Source: BOKV01 sp041397525
Lineage (GTDB): Bacteria > Pseudomonadota > Alphaproteobacteria > Rhizobiales > Rhizobiaceae
NCBI GenBank assembly: GCA_041397525.1
Contig: JAWKWL010000001.1
Coordinates: 558,001 to 622,000 of the forward strand
Direction: 5' to 3'
DNA length: 64,000 nt
Made by a program: the position numbers and the translations under genes
Part shown: positions 26,445 to 35,442 of the stretch, piece after piece
Numbering within the stretch: the first letter of the stretch is position 1
Layout: each line of letters starts with the position of its first letter
The notes under the pieces: generated by a model
What the model was told of the DNA's origin: nothing
Databases searched by the model: none
Seen by the model: the letters and a program-made list of their open reading frames with translations, nothing else

Positions 26445-27631
26445 TGACGAACATTCCAACCCTCACCTGCGCATGTTTGCAGCTTGTCCGCCGCGCAGTG
26501 CGGGTTGCGCTCATGATTAGTGCCTTGCTTTTGAGCGCTTGTGTGACGACGAGCCAGCGCAATCCCTATTCCCTTGATGAACTGGTCGCAGCGTCCATCA
26601 ACGACAGCCACGACTTGCGGTTTTTCCCGCAACGCCGTCCTGATTTGATGAATGCACTTGGATGGAAGGAGGCAACAGGCGGCTCCATGCCAAATGCACC
26701 AGACGGGCATTTCGACATTCTGGCCCTGTCCAGCGGCGGTCCCGACGGAGCATATGGTGCAGGCGCCATCAGGGGGCTGTCACAGTCAGGCCAGTTCCCT
26801 GAATATGAAATTGTCACCGGCGTATCGACGGGCGCATTGATGGCACCTTTCGTCTTTGCCGCAGATCGCTATTCCGACCTGCCGTCGATCCTCTACACCA
26901 CCAATGCGATGCAAAAGGCACTCGGAAAGCCGAACTTCGCTGCCGCGCTGGGCGGCCCGGCCCTGTATTCGGACAGCGGTATCAAGTCATTCATAGAGCG
27001 CTTCGTCACGCCTGAACTTCTGGCGGCAATCACTGTAGAGCAGGACAAGGGGCGGCGCCTGTTGGTCGCGACAGCGAACCTGGACGCCAATACCCTCACA
27101 GTGTGGAACATGGGGGCGGTGGCAAAACAGGGTGACGCCAGGGCATTGGAGCTGTTCCGAACCGTGATCCGCGCGGCAATTGCAATCCCTGGAGCCCTGC
27201 CCCCGGTTCCAATCACTTCCGGCTTCGGCGGCAGAACCATCACCGAATTGCATGGTGACGCGGGAGTCGTAGCCTATTTCTTTGGCGGGCCGGAACTGGT
27301 TCCCGGGCAATGGCTCAAGACCGGCAACGCAAGTCTTGATGTCATTCTGCACAACCAGATAGAGCCGGATGCGCGGCCAGTGGAGGCCCGCACCTTGAAG
27401 CTCGCAGGGTCGTCAATTTCGAACCTGACCCGTACCTCCATGCGCCTGCTGCTGGATGAAACCATCCGCCGCTCGCAGGAAGCAGGCATGGCGATGCGCT
27501 ATACCTACCTCCCCGCGGAATGGCGGACAGTCTCGTCTCTCGAATTCGACAACGAGTATATGGTGAAGACCTATAATCTCGGCCTGGAGCGCGCCCGCAA
27601 CGGAACGCTCTGGCAAACCGGGCCCCGTTAG
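26444..27631 (+). CDS. patatin-like phospholipase lipoprotein
   Basis: A 395-residue patatin-family lipid acyl hydrolase. The N-terminus is a lipoprotein signal with lipobox LLSAC. The glycine-rich oxyanion loop (SSGGPDGAYGAGAIRGL), the nucleophile elbow GVSTG (serine near residue 125) and the aspartate in ELHGDAGV complete a Ser-Asp dyad. The ATG at 26444 overlaps the thioesterase stop; a TTG one codon earlier is in frame. The gene ends with a 4-base overlap with a convergent gene. Confidence 0.85.
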   Translation: MTNIPTLTCACLQLVRRAVRVALMISALLLSACVTTSQRNPYSLDELVAASINDSHDLRFFPQRRPDLMNALGWKEATGGSMPNAPDGHFDILALSSGGPDGAYGAGAIRGLSQSGQFPEYEIVTGVSTGALMAPFVFAADRYSDLPSILYTTNAMQKALGKPNFAAALGGPALYSDSGIKSFIERFVTPELLAAITVEQDKGRRLLVATANLDANTLTVWNMGAVAKQGDARALELFRTVIRAAIAIPGALPPVPITSGFGGRTITELHGDAGVVAYFFGGPELVPGQWLKTGNASLDVILHNQIEPDARPVEARTLKLAGSSISNLTRTSMRLLLDETIRRSQEAGMAMRYTYLPAEWRTVSSLEFDNEYMVKTYNLGLERARNGTLWQTGPR

Positions 27632-28938
27632 GGATGTTTTCCCGCCCACCAGTCGCGCGGGCGCAGCCTTGCACCGGAGGGGAACCGGTTTTCCCACCAC
27701 AGTGCCAACCGGCGAAACCGCGATGTCGCCAGCCGGCGCCACAACCGGTTGAGCGGTCTGGAGAAGTCGCGGTTGAACGGGCATACCCGCATGCAGATCG
27801 CGCAATCACTCTTGATGCGGGCCCAGTAGCCAAAGCATTTCTCACAATCGGCAGTCCATTTCCGCACCCCGGCAATCGAGGAAGGATTGAGCTGCTTGGC
27901 GTCCGGCTCCCCGAATGGCAGCGCCTTTGGCGGGCACTGGTCAGCGCATTTGGTGCAGATCGCGCAATAATCTGCAATGCCGTGGCGTTTTGGTTCGTCT
28001 GCCAACAATGGCAGTGACGTGAATATCTTTGAAAACCGCAAACGCGGGCCGTATTGCGGCGTAATTACAAGCTGGTTGCGACCATAGTCCCCAAGGCCTG
28101 CCTTCACCGCCAGCGGGATCACCAGCCCCGTGTCATTCATGGACGGCACCGCTTCATGGCCAAGATTGCGGATATAGCTCGCAAGCTGGATGACAATTGC
28201 AGCCTCGTGGCTGTATTCCCTGCCGGTTGATGCCCCGGCCAGTGCCGAGGGGTAGGTATCGACCAATTCCCGGTCCATCGAATGCCCAAGTATGATCACA
28301 TGCGTGATACCTTCCGGCAATCTGTTGTCTGCCTCGCTGAAGTCCCGCGTGTCGACACGACTTTTGTACATCCAGCGCTCGTCGTGATCAGTGATTGCAA
28401 CAAGGTCAGCCCCGAAGAAACGCGCGATCCGCTTCACCTCTGCACTCATCGCGGCCGGGTCATCGACACTCAGCCGCTCTTCCGCAACCAGTGTGTCGAG
28501 TGTTACGGGAGACTGGAATCCTTCGCGTCTGCCATCCTTCTCACCGCGTGCAGTCACCATGTCCGAAACCGACCATGCAGCATTACGCAAGGCGAAGTCG
28601 CGTTGTGAAAACCCTTCCCCGCGTCTGGGTGCCGCCTTCATGCGGTAGCTTTCGAAAAACCCTGTGGCGTCAGTGGATTTGACACGGTCGTCCCAGAATG
28701 CGCGGGTGAAAACATCATTGCGCTGAACGAAGCGGGCAAAGCCTGGTTGAACCTCGATTCCGGCAGCCTTGTCGGCGGCCGCAAACCTGGCATTAAGCCC
28801 AGCAACAAGTGCCTCCTCCTCTTCCCCGTCATCGCGGTTGCTGGGCCACGGATTGTTCAAGGCTGATATTTCCCGGTTGCTGCAAATGGCAGACAAACTG
28901 CCATGAATGTAGTATCTAACGAATCTGGTGGACTGCAA
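27628..28938 (-). CDS. reductive-dehalogenase-like Fe-S protein
   Basis: A protein of up to 436 residues with two [4Fe-4S] motifs: CAICTKCADQCP followed about 30 residues later by CEKCFGYW and CAICMRVCP. The preceding domain (ADLVAITDHDERWMYKS, GREYSHEAAIVIQLASYIRNLG) fits the nitroreductase-fold/corrinoid-binding part of reductive dehalogenases and the related epoxyqueuosine reductase QueG. It lacks a Tat signal and a membrane anchor, so it is probably a cytoplasmic non-respiratory type. Start unclear: no ATG occurs near the N-terminus, only TTG codons at 28938 and 28857. Confidence 0.75.
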   Translation of the reverse strand: MQSTRFVRYYIHGSLSAICSNREISALNNPWPSNRDDGEEEEALVAGLNARFAAADKAAGIEVQPGFARFVQRNDVFTRAFWDDRVKSTDATGFFESYRMKAAPRRGEGFSQRDFALRNAAWSVSDMVTARGEKDGRREGFQSPVTLDTLVAEERLSVDDPAAMSAEVKRIARFFGADLVAITDHDERWMYKSRVDTRDFSEADNRLPEGITHVIILGHSMDRELVDTYPSALAGASTGREYSHEAAIVIQLASYIRNLGHEAVPSMNDTGLVIPLAVKAGLGDYGRNQLVITPQYGPRLRFSKIFTSLPLLADEPKRHGIADYCAICTKCADQCPPKALPFGEPDAKQLNPSSIAGVRKWTADCEKCFGYWARIKSDCAICMRVCPFNRDFSRPLNRLWRRLATSRFRRLALWWENRFPSGARLRPRDWWAGKHP

Positions 28939-28973
28939 GTCTGCCTTTTTCGCAAAGGGACAAGGGGAGTGAC

Positions 28974-29141
28974 ATGAACCTTAGCGCACCAACAATGATC
29001 GTTTTCCTGATTTCGGTGGTACTTGCGATAGTGGCCCTGCTGGTCCGCTATGCAGGCATCAGCCTGGTTCTGGAATCCTTCCACTGGGCCTTGCTGGCAT
29101 ATGTCGTTCTGGCAGCCGGGAACCTGCTGAAGGGCCTTTGA
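28974..29141 (+). CDS. 55-residue two-helix membrane microprotein
   Basis: A short gene starting MNLSAPTMIVFLISVVLAIV, with an AAGGGGAG ribosome-binding site six bases ahead and a terminator 33 bases after the stop. The product is almost entirely hydrophobic, with two predicted membrane helices separated by RYAGISLVLESFHW. It stands alone between two unrelated genes. Function is unknown, though similar small proteins are widespread in alphaproteobacteria. Confidence 0.75.
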   Translation: MNLSAPTMIVFLISVVLAIVALLVRYAGISLVLESFHWALLAYVVLAAGNLLKGL

Positions 29142-29173
29142 AACAGCAAGGTACCAGCCATCAAATTTTGAAG

Positions 29174-29205
29174 GGGCCGCGGAGATGAATTTTCGCGGCC
29201 CTTTT
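29174..29205 (+). terminator. Rho-independent terminator
   Basis: A GGGCCGCG/CGCGGCCC stem is followed by TTTTC and more T residues. It ends the transcript of the 55-residue microprotein. Confidence 0.85.
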
Positions 29206-29242
29206 CTTTTGTCCTGCCTGGCGCAGCTTTCGCCCCGTCTTG

Positions 29243-29602
29243 TCAGGCACGAAATATGAGTGCTGCACCACCTGCAATCATCGCAAAACCGGCCAGCGTT
29301 TGCCAACCAGGGTATTCCTTGAGATAGAACGCGGAAAATCCGACAAAGACGATCAGGGTAATGATCTCCTGTATCGTTTTCAGCTGTGCAGCACTGTAGA
29401 CGCTATGGCCGATCCGGTTGGCCGGAACCGCAAGGCAGTATTCAGCCAGCGCAATTCCCCAACTTGCCAGGATGACAAGCGCGATGGGAGCAGCCTTGAA
29501 CTTGAGGTGCCCGTACCATGCCAGCGTCATGAAAATGTTCGATGCGCCGAGCATGATTATCGGCAACAAATGCGCTGAGGATAGCTGCAAGAGGTTTGGC
29601 AT
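29243..29602 (-). CDS. DMT-family protein (DUF486)
   Basis: A 119-residue inner-membrane protein with four helices, matching DUF486 of the drug/metabolite transporter superfamily. The motif WYGHLKFK near residue 29 and the IQEIITLIVFVGFSAFYLKE segment are typical. The ATG at 29602 gives the family's usual length of about 115-120 residues; the longer open frame upstream has no membrane-protein character. Function is unknown; an efflux or small-molecule transport role is inferred from the superfamily. Confidence 0.85.
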   Translation of the reverse strand: MPNLLQLSSAHLLPIIMLGASNIFMTLAWYGHLKFKAAPIALVILASWGIALAEYCLAVPANRIGHSVYSAAQLKTIQEIITLIVFVGFSAFYLKEYPGWQTLAGFAMIAGGAALIFRA

Positions 29603-29806
29603 ATGGTTCCCCCGGAAAAACGACGCCCGGCTCTGCTCCAGTCCGCGAGGTCTGTCAATTGAAATTGATTCCGGTTTGCTCTCCTTCGCGCCGCACTCGC
29701 ATTTCGTCATATAATCACACATTTTTGGCCCACTTCTCGCCGTTTTGCTGAAACCAAGATCAGTCCCGGTTGGGCGGGCTTCACCTTCAAGAAGGAGGAG
29801 CTGAAA

Positions 29807-31330
29807 ATGTCGGGTACAGGGCAGGACATCAATCAGCGTAAAGGCCAAAGCACGGGCAACAGCTCAGGACAAAGCATGGGGGATCACACTGTGCGCGATG
29901 CGGATTGGGGCGACTCCCCAACGCTGTTGGCAAACAGACCCTACCGCAAACCGGGTTACGCTCCTTATGGCAGTGAATCAGCGTCTTCAGGTCGGGTTTC
30001 ATCGGTACAGGCCGGGGCAAGCCGCTCACCCCTGCGGCATGCCATGCGCGAGGCTGACATTCGAATGGCTCTCGAGGACATGGACATGCCCGATGATGCC
30101 GCTGACGTGAACCATCAAGGCGGACCGGCATCAGGATACGCCCCGCAACTCCAGCCAAGCCTGGAGGAAATGCTGGAAGCCGAAATGGTGGCCTCACAAT
30201 TCTTGTCGCAGCATGATGCAACCCAGCCACAGGGCATGCAGGATCGCGAGAACTCGCAGGATGATGCTGCACTAGCCGATCTCGCCACCCACGAAGTGGC
30301 AAGGGCATGCCGCGACATTGTCGATGACGCGCGGACCGAGGCAATCCTGCAGCGCATATCTCAGAAGCGCCGCGAGGCTGCCGAAATCCTGCGGCTGCGC
30401 GCTCTAGATGAGACGCAATCTGCTTCCCCGTCTTCACCAATTGACGCGGCAGAATGGCAGCAGGAACAGCAACAGATCGAGCGCGAATTCCTTGAGCCGC
30501 CGCATACGCATTCCTTCCTTTCGGCTTTCAACGCAAGACGCCTCGCCTATGCAGCCGGGATGGTTGCCATCCTGGCTGGAACCGCCACGGCCTGGCAAAT
30601 TGGCCTGCCATTCAAGCTTGCCGCGCCCTTGGCCAATCTGGCTGAGATAGCCCCACCGCCAGCAGATGCCGAGGCCCAACCACGCGATGAAGCAGAGCCC
30701 GATGTCACGGTCCGACCGGTGACCGCTTCGGCCAGTACCTCCACGCCTCGCGCAAAAACGGCAAGCCGCGCTGCATCTGCAGAACTGCCAACATCACAGG
30801 GCGAGCCCGCTGAACCATCATCGGAAGCCTGGAGTGCCAGTCTCGCTGAACGGCTTGGTCCGGCTCAAACCAGCCAGCCGGCGGCGGCGAAGCAGGAAGC
30901 CCGCTTCGAGGCTTCGCCCCCTTCCACGAAACAGGTGAAACCCGCTCCCGCTCCGACTTCCGAACTGGCCTTTGCTTCCGATGCCGTTGTCCCCGACGAC
31001 ACCGCCCGCAAGGCAATTCAGGCGGTAAACGGCATGGCAATGCAGGGCCAGCCACCACCCGCACCGAAAGTTGGGCCTGAAGCCGAACCGGTGAAGACTG
31101 CCAGCACCGATGCTGCACCGACCAGCCAACGGCCAAGGCCTGCCGAGCAGGTCGACCTCGCGCTCGCTTCTGCCATGGGCCTTGAGAGCCTCACAGCGAC
31201 CGCGAAGGCAAGGCTGCGTGAAAAACTTGTCGCCGGTGATTGCCTGGCACCCGCCCTTGCCGAAGCCTTCGGCCAGGTTCCGGTATTGGCGATGCGCGAT
31301 CTCGTCCAGAAACTCGACAGCGGATGTTGA
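29807..31330 (+). CDS. large single-helix protein coupled to a TAXI receptor
   Basis: A 507-residue protein. An intrinsically disordered N-terminal region (about 1-235) rich in Gln, Asp and Glu is followed by one membrane helix (about residues 245-260, AYAAGMVAILAGTATAW), then a Pro/Ala/Glu/Lys-rich region and a C-terminal helical patch. An AAGGAGGAG site precedes the ATG. Its stop overlaps the next gene's start. It may span the periplasm. No catalytic motif seen; function unknown. Confidence 0.7.
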   Translation: MSGTGQDINQRKGQSTGNSSGQSMGDHTVRDADWGDSPTLLANRPYRKPGYAPYGSESASSGRVSSVQAGASRSPLRHAMREADIRMALEDMDMPDDAADVNHQGGPASGYAPQLQPSLEEMLEAEMVASQFLSQHDATQPQGMQDRENSQDDAALADLATHEVARACRDIVDDARTEAILQRISQKRREAAEILRLRALDETQSASPSSPIDAAEWQQEQQQIEREFLEPPHTHSFLSAFNARRLAYAAGMVAILAGTATAWQIGLPFKLAAPLANLAEIAPPPADAEAQPRDEAEPDVTVRPVTASASTSTPRAKTASRAASAELPTSQGEPAEPSSEAWSASLAERLGPAQTSQPAAAKQEARFEASPPSTKQVKPAPAPTSELAFASDAVVPDDTARKAIQAVNGMAMQGQPPPAPKVGPEAEPVKTASTDAAPTSQRPRPAEQVDLALASAMGLESLTATAKARLREKLVAGDCLAPALAEAFGQVPVLAMRDLVQKLDSGC

Positions 31331-32421
31331 ACATGACCCTGCTGAAACTATCTGCTCCCGCCAAACTGCTTGCGGCAACGCTCTTGATGGTTGCCCTGGT
31401 ATTGCCCGTAATAGTCAACCCGGCGGCAGCCGACGAGTTCCAGAAGAACATCGTCACCGGCGGTGCGAAGGGAACCTACATCCAGATCGGCAAGGACCTC
31501 GCCGAGATTGAGGCTCAGTGCGGTCTTACTCTCAATGTGCAGGAGAGTGCCGGATCGCTTGAAAACCTTGTAGCCGTCAAGAACCGGCTCTTCACCCAGT
31601 TCGGAATCGTCCAAAGCGATGTTCTGGATTATGTGCGCTCCTATTCCGCCAATGATCCGGAACTGAGCCGCTCGCTCTGGGGTGTGCGCATCATGTTTCC
31701 TCTCTACAATGAGGAGATCCATGTGCTTGCCAAACGCGACATCAATTCGCTCGCCGACTTGAAAGGCAGGAAGGTCGCCATTGGCGCCGCTGATAGCGGA
31801 ACCTACCTTACCGCCACGCTGGTCCTCGACATCCTGCGGGTCAGGAAGGCTGAACGGCTCGCAATTTCCAGCACCGATGCATTGCCAAAGCTGATGAGCG
31901 GCGAGATTGACGCGATGTTCTATGTTGCAGGTGCACCAGCATCGCTGTTTTCAGATGTGCGCATCGACGGTTCGCAGTTCCATCTTGTCGACCTTTCTGA
32001 GCCGCAACTGCGCGCCGCTTATCTGGTGTCGGAGATTCCCTCCGGCACCTATCCGTTCCAGCCGGAGCCGGTATCCACCATAGCGGTGAAAGCCGTGTTG
32101 ATGACCTTCGATTTCACGCCGGAGAAGAGCGAATATCACGCAGAAAGCTGCAAGGCAGCGGCCGATCTATCGCACCTGCTTCTGGAGAATCTCGAGCGGT
32201 TGCGCGAGACTGGTCATCCCAAATGGAAGAATGTTGATCTCACTGCCCTCCCGCCGGGATGGAAGGTCAGCGACTGCGTAAAAAAAGGTATGGCAAAGGA
32301 CTACGCCTTTACCTGTGGTCCGCGCGCGCAGCCCAAACAGGATGTTGCCGCCGTCCCTGAATCAGCCAGCGCCGATCCCGAATATCTGCGCCTGTTGAAG
32401 CAGCGCTTCGGAACACAGTGA
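31324..32421 (+). CDS. TAXI-family TRAP transporter solute receptor
   Basis: A 365-residue periplasmic binding protein. After the signal peptide (LLAATLLMVALVLPVIVNPAAA) it carries the TAXI signatures NIVTGGAKGTYIQIGKDLA, SAGSLENLVAV and LKGRKVAIGAADSGTYLTA. TAXI receptors feed dicarboxylates or similar acids to TRAP transporters, but no TRAP membrane genes are next to it. The overlap with the upstream gene suggests the two are coupled. Start at ATG 31324, or 31333. Confidence 0.85.
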   Translation: MLNMTLLKLSAPAKLLAATLLMVALVLPVIVNPAAADEFQKNIVTGGAKGTYIQIGKDLAEIEAQCGLTLNVQESAGSLENLVAVKNRLFTQFGIVQSDVLDYVRSYSANDPELSRSLWGVRIMFPLYNEEIHVLAKRDINSLADLKGRKVAIGAADSGTYLTATLVLDILRVRKAERLAISSTDALPKLMSGEIDAMFYVAGAPASLFSDVRIDGSQFHLVDLSEPQLRAAYLVSEIPSGTYPFQPEPVSTIAVKAVLMTFDFTPEKSEYHAESCKAAADLSHLLLENLERLRETGHPKWKNVDLTALPPGWKVSDCVKKGMAKDYAFTCGPRAQPKQDVAAVPESASADPEYLRLLKQRFGTQ

Positions 32422-32589
32422 GCGATGCTGCACCGCAAAGAAGTCAAGCCTTCAGGCCAAAAAAATTTTTGTTACATCGCAGGCCAAACCGGAATTTTCC
32501 GCCGCAATTCCGCCAGAAACTTAGCCGGATAAGTGACTGTCCGCGAAGCATTGCGCATCGCGGTTTTCATCCAACAGGAGTTACAGGAA

Positions 32590-32817
32590 ATGAAGAAGTA
32601 TGTCGTGGCGCTTGCCCTCTCCGCTCTCGTTGCGGCCCCCGCATTTGCAGCCGAAATGGACTTCGCCAAGGTTGATGCCGACGGTAACGGCGCGGTAACG
32701 CTTGAAGAAGCCACAGCAGCAGGCTGGGAATGGACGGAAGAACAGTTCGCAGCCGCTGACAAGAACAGCGACGGCGCACTGGATGCTGAAGAATTCAAGG
32801 CAGCCAGCACCATGTAA
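32590..32817 (+). CDS. small secreted EF-hand protein (copy 1)
   Basis: A 75-residue exported protein: signal peptide (MKKYVVALALSALVAAPAFA), then two EF-hand-like loops, DADGNGAVTLEE at about residue 28 and DKNSDGALDAEE at about residue 56. It probably binds calcium in the periplasm. The start follows an AGGA site. A paralog with the same layout lies 226 bases downstream, pointing to a local duplication. Confidence 0.82.
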   Translation: MKKYVVALALSALVAAPAFAAEMDFAKVDADGNGAVTLEEATAAGWEWTEEQFAAADKNSDGALDAEEFKAASTM

Positions 32818-32845
32818 TGGCGCTTGCGATCCAACGGGATCGACA

Positions 32846-32876
32846 GCCCCTGCCCTTTCTGCGGGCGGGGGCTTTT
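32846..32876 (+). terminator. terminator after EF-hand copy 1
   Basis: A GCCCCTGCCC stem pairs with GGGCGGGGGC, followed by TTTTC. It separates the two EF-hand genes into independent transcripts. Confidence 0.75.
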
Positions 32877-33043
32877 CTCTTTTCATCCTTCATTCGAATA
32901 TGTCAAAATATTGATTTTATTGATCAATTCATGAGCAATATTGAAACCAGGATTGATTTCACCGCCGGATTCGGGCCGCATTGGAGGTCCATATCCGTTG
33001 CACCCGGAAGCAGGGGCTCCGGGAAAAGCAAAGGAGAAATCCC

Positions 33044-33274
33044 ATGAAGAAGCTCATACTAGCATTCGCATTTGCCGGTTTCGCTGCCGCGCCGGCGCTG
33101 GCTGCCGACATGGCGTCCTTTTCCGCAGCAGACGCCAATGCCGATGGCATCGTGACGATGGAAGAGGGCAATGCAGTTGGCGCGAATTGGACCGAAGAGC
33201 AGTTCAAGGCTGCCGACACGAATGGCAACGGCAGCCTCTCCGAAGCGGAATACAACGCAGCCACAGGCCAGTAA
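33044..33274 (+). CDS. small secreted EF-hand protein (copy 2)
   Basis: A 76-residue paralog of the preceding EF-hand protein. The signal peptide is MKKLILAFAFAGFAAAPALA, and the two calcium loops are DANADGIVTMEE and DTNGNGSLSEAE. The start at 33044 is preceded by AAAGGAG. Both copies keep the NWTEEQF/EWTEEQF linker between loops. Separate terminators flank the gene. Confidence 0.82.
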   Translation: MKKLILAFAFAGFAAAPALAADMASFSAADANADGIVTMEEGNAVGANWTEEQFKAADTNGNGSLSEAEYNAATGQ

Positions 33275-33319
33275 CCAGCCGCCAGGCGGACCACTGACCC
33301 CGCTGCAGGGGCGAGGAAC

Positions 33320-33345
33320 GGCGGTGCTTCGGCGCCGCCTTTTTT
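33320..33345 (+). terminator. terminator after EF-hand copy 2
   Basis: A perfect-looking GGCGGTGC-TTCG-GCGCCGCC tetraloop hairpin is followed by six T residues. Confidence 0.85.
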
Positions 33346-33382
33346 GGTTGCTGCGGCAACCGGTCTTCGCCATGGTGCAGCG

Positions 33383-34606
33383 ATGCAAGACACAGCCCGA
33401 AAACCGCGACGCCGCCTCTTTCGTATTTTCATTGCCACATTGGCACTACTGGTTGCACTGCCGCTGCTCGCATGGGTCTGGAACCCCGCGCTGGTTCTGG
33501 TTGCGGGATTCGAACTCGCCAACATGCTGCACCGGCAGGCGGGAGCGCCCAGCAATTGTTCCGGCCAGTGGTCGCTATCGATCAATGCATCAAGGCCCTG
33601 GTTTTTCCCCTTCTATCCCGAGACCAACGCCACTTACCACCTGATGGTGCTGGACGCGCTGGCCGAAGCCGATCCCGTCAATTTCACACTGTCCGGCACG
33701 TTGCCGCATGCGCGCTACACCAGCTTGCATGTCTATGACGCCGACACTGCCGAAATCCTGCTCGCTCGCACCGGGGAGGAACTGACCGGCGGCACCGGCA
33801 GCAACTGGCAGATTGCGATCCGCCAGAGCAGTGCCCAGAGCGGTGGCCAGACGACCGGCACCGACTCCGCCGCTATCCGCCCGGGCGCGCGCAGGCTGGC
33901 CTTTGTCTGGCGCAGCTACCTGCCGGAGGGAGCCGAACCCCTGCCAGGTGTCTGGGCGGTAAACAGCCGAACGGGCGCTCCAATTGCCGACTGTCGCAAC
34001 CGTTTCACCCTGCCGCAAACCGTGACAGACGCCGCCACCACACGGCAGCGCAAAACCGTGCTGGCGCACATGATCGACCAACAGGGCGATCTGGCAACCA
34101 GTGGTGAGGCCTATCCGATCCGGTTTTTCATCCGCCATGCGGCATCAACACCTTTCTTTGCCAACCGGCACATTACCTATGCCTTTGCGCCGCTGAAAGG
34201 CAGCGCCCTGCCAGCCGTTATTCGCTTTCGCCCGCCACAGGGTCTGCGTTACTGGTCGGCCTGTATCGGCGGCATCCGCGAAACCTCCACCAGCGCCTGC
34301 CTTGGTGACTTCGAAACCCGCCCCGACAGCAGTGGCCGCGTCACCTTTCTGGTCGGGCCGGACAACGCGAAGCTGCGGGACATGGCTAATCGCAACGGCT
34401 GGAACTTCCTGCGCTCGGACTGGTTCATCGGCAACCGCATCTTCATCCTGCGCGAGCTTGCCACCGGCGAGGTTCCGCCCGACGCGCTGTTCTTTGCCAA
34501 CCAGCCGGATTTCGACAATGAAAGACCGCTAGGGGAGCAGTTCGCCGACTCCGCCTTGGGCGAACATGCCCCGATCGGTCGGTATTGCCAACGGGCGGGA
34601 TGCTGA
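33383..34606 (+). CDS. membrane-anchored exported protein of unknown function
   Basis: A 407-residue protein with one N-terminal membrane helix (LALLVALPLLAWVWNPALVLVAG) and a large extracytoplasmic domain. That domain has several aromatic-rich segments (SRPWFFPFYPETNATYHLMVLDA, RYTSLHVYDADTAEILL) and four to five cysteines. It resembles the DUF1214/DUF1254 type of exported proteins only loosely. The start at 33383 directly precedes the basic RKPRRR stretch before the helix. Function is unknown. Confidence 0.6.
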   Translation: MQDTARKPRRRLFRIFIATLALLVALPLLAWVWNPALVLVAGFELANMLHRQAGAPSNCSGQWSLSINASRPWFFPFYPETNATYHLMVLDALAEADPVNFTLSGTLPHARYTSLHVYDADTAEILLARTGEELTGGTGSNWQIAIRQSSAQSGGQTTGTDSAAIRPGARRLAFVWRSYLPEGAEPLPGVWAVNSRTGAPIADCRNRFTLPQTVTDAATTRQRKTVLAHMIDQQGDLATSGEAYPIRFFIRHAASTPFFANRHITYAFAPLKGSALPAVIRFRPPQGLRYWSACIGGIRETSTSACLGDFETRPDSSGRVTFLVGPDNAKLRDMANRNGWNFLRSDWFIGNRIFILRELATGEVPPDALFFANQPDFDNERPLGEQFADSALGEHAPIGRYCQRAGC

Positions 34607-34717
34607 ACCTGCCCCGCCGCATGTGCGGACGGGCGGCTTCCCCGCCCTCAAAGTCACCACTGGCATGCAGGCACTCATTCAGTCAAAATGGTGCGCACAG
34701 CGAGGGAGGATCCGGAA

Positions 34718-34987
34718 ATGCGGGTGTTGATGGTTCTGGCGGTAGTGGCCGACCTGTTGCTTGCCACATTGATGGTCGCAGTCTCGGGTTTCATTCTTGA
34801 AGGGGTGAACGGACAGGGGCCGCTCACGCCGGTCGCATATCTCTATGTGGGTTTCATCCTCGTCTGCCTTGCGGCAACCGCAGCAACCATAGCCCTGCGC
34901 AACCGCCCTGCCCTTGCCACAGTCATCGCCGCCGCGCCACTGGCCATCGCAGCATTGGCATTGCTGCTGGAGGGGATGGTGGTGTGA
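34718..34987 (+). CDS. small three-helix membrane protein
   Basis: An 89-residue hydrophobic protein with about three helices (VLMVLAVVADLLLATLMVAVSG, PVAYLYVGFILVCLAATAATIA and TVIAAAPLAIAALALLLEG). The ATG at 34718 has a GGGAGG site eight bases upstream, preferred over the earlier start at 34688. It lies at the edge of the AT-rich accessory segment that follows. Function unknown. Confidence 0.6.
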   Translation: MRVLMVLAVVADLLLATLMVAVSGFILEGVNGQGPLTPVAYLYVGFILVCLAATAATIALRNRPALATVIAAAPLAIAALALLLEGMVV

Positions 34988-35116
34988 GGGCGGCCCGATG
35001 GGGATTATCGGTCGTATCTCTCATTTAGTTGCCTGCGCTATGCATTATGCCTATAACTACTTATCCTAGCTTTTTAATATATGCTTATTAATGATTGCAA
35101 CACCTGTAGGTCGCCC

Positions 35117-35428
35117 ATGCAAAACACCAAAATTCATTACATGTATCGAGACGCTGGCAACTGGAAATTTTTTGGCGACTTCATCGTTTCAGGTGCTGTT
35201 GGCGAAAATGAACTAACGCCATATCTCTTTGACAACGAGTTTTTCATCCCGCATGAAGTTGGATTGAAACACCTCTTGGCAGCACCGGTAAACGGCGATG
35301 ATCACTACCTTCATACGTTCGAGAGTTTCGAGCCAACTGATGAACAGCCATCACTGTGCTCGGCACAAGAACTTGTCGACCGTTTTAAAACCGCTGCAAA
35401 AAAGGGATGGTTTTCAAGTTTGGTCTAA
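35117..35428 (+). CDS. small protein upstream of an HNH endonuclease
   Basis: A 103-residue acidic protein (MQNTKIHYMYRDAGNWKFFG). It has no signal peptide, membrane helix or catalytic motif that I recognise; the middle (PYLFDNEFFIPHEVGLKHL) is aromatic. It ends 14 bases before the HNH gene, so the two form an operon, and both are AT-richer than their surroundings. It may be a partner or immunity-like protein; that is only inferred from position. Confidence 0.6.
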   Translation: MQNTKIHYMYRDAGNWKFFGDFIVSGAVGENELTPYLFDNEFFIPHEVGLKHLLAAPVNGDDHYLHTFESFEPTDEQPSLCSAQELVDRFKTAAKKGWFSSLV

Positions 35429-35442
35429 GATCGGCATTGCAG

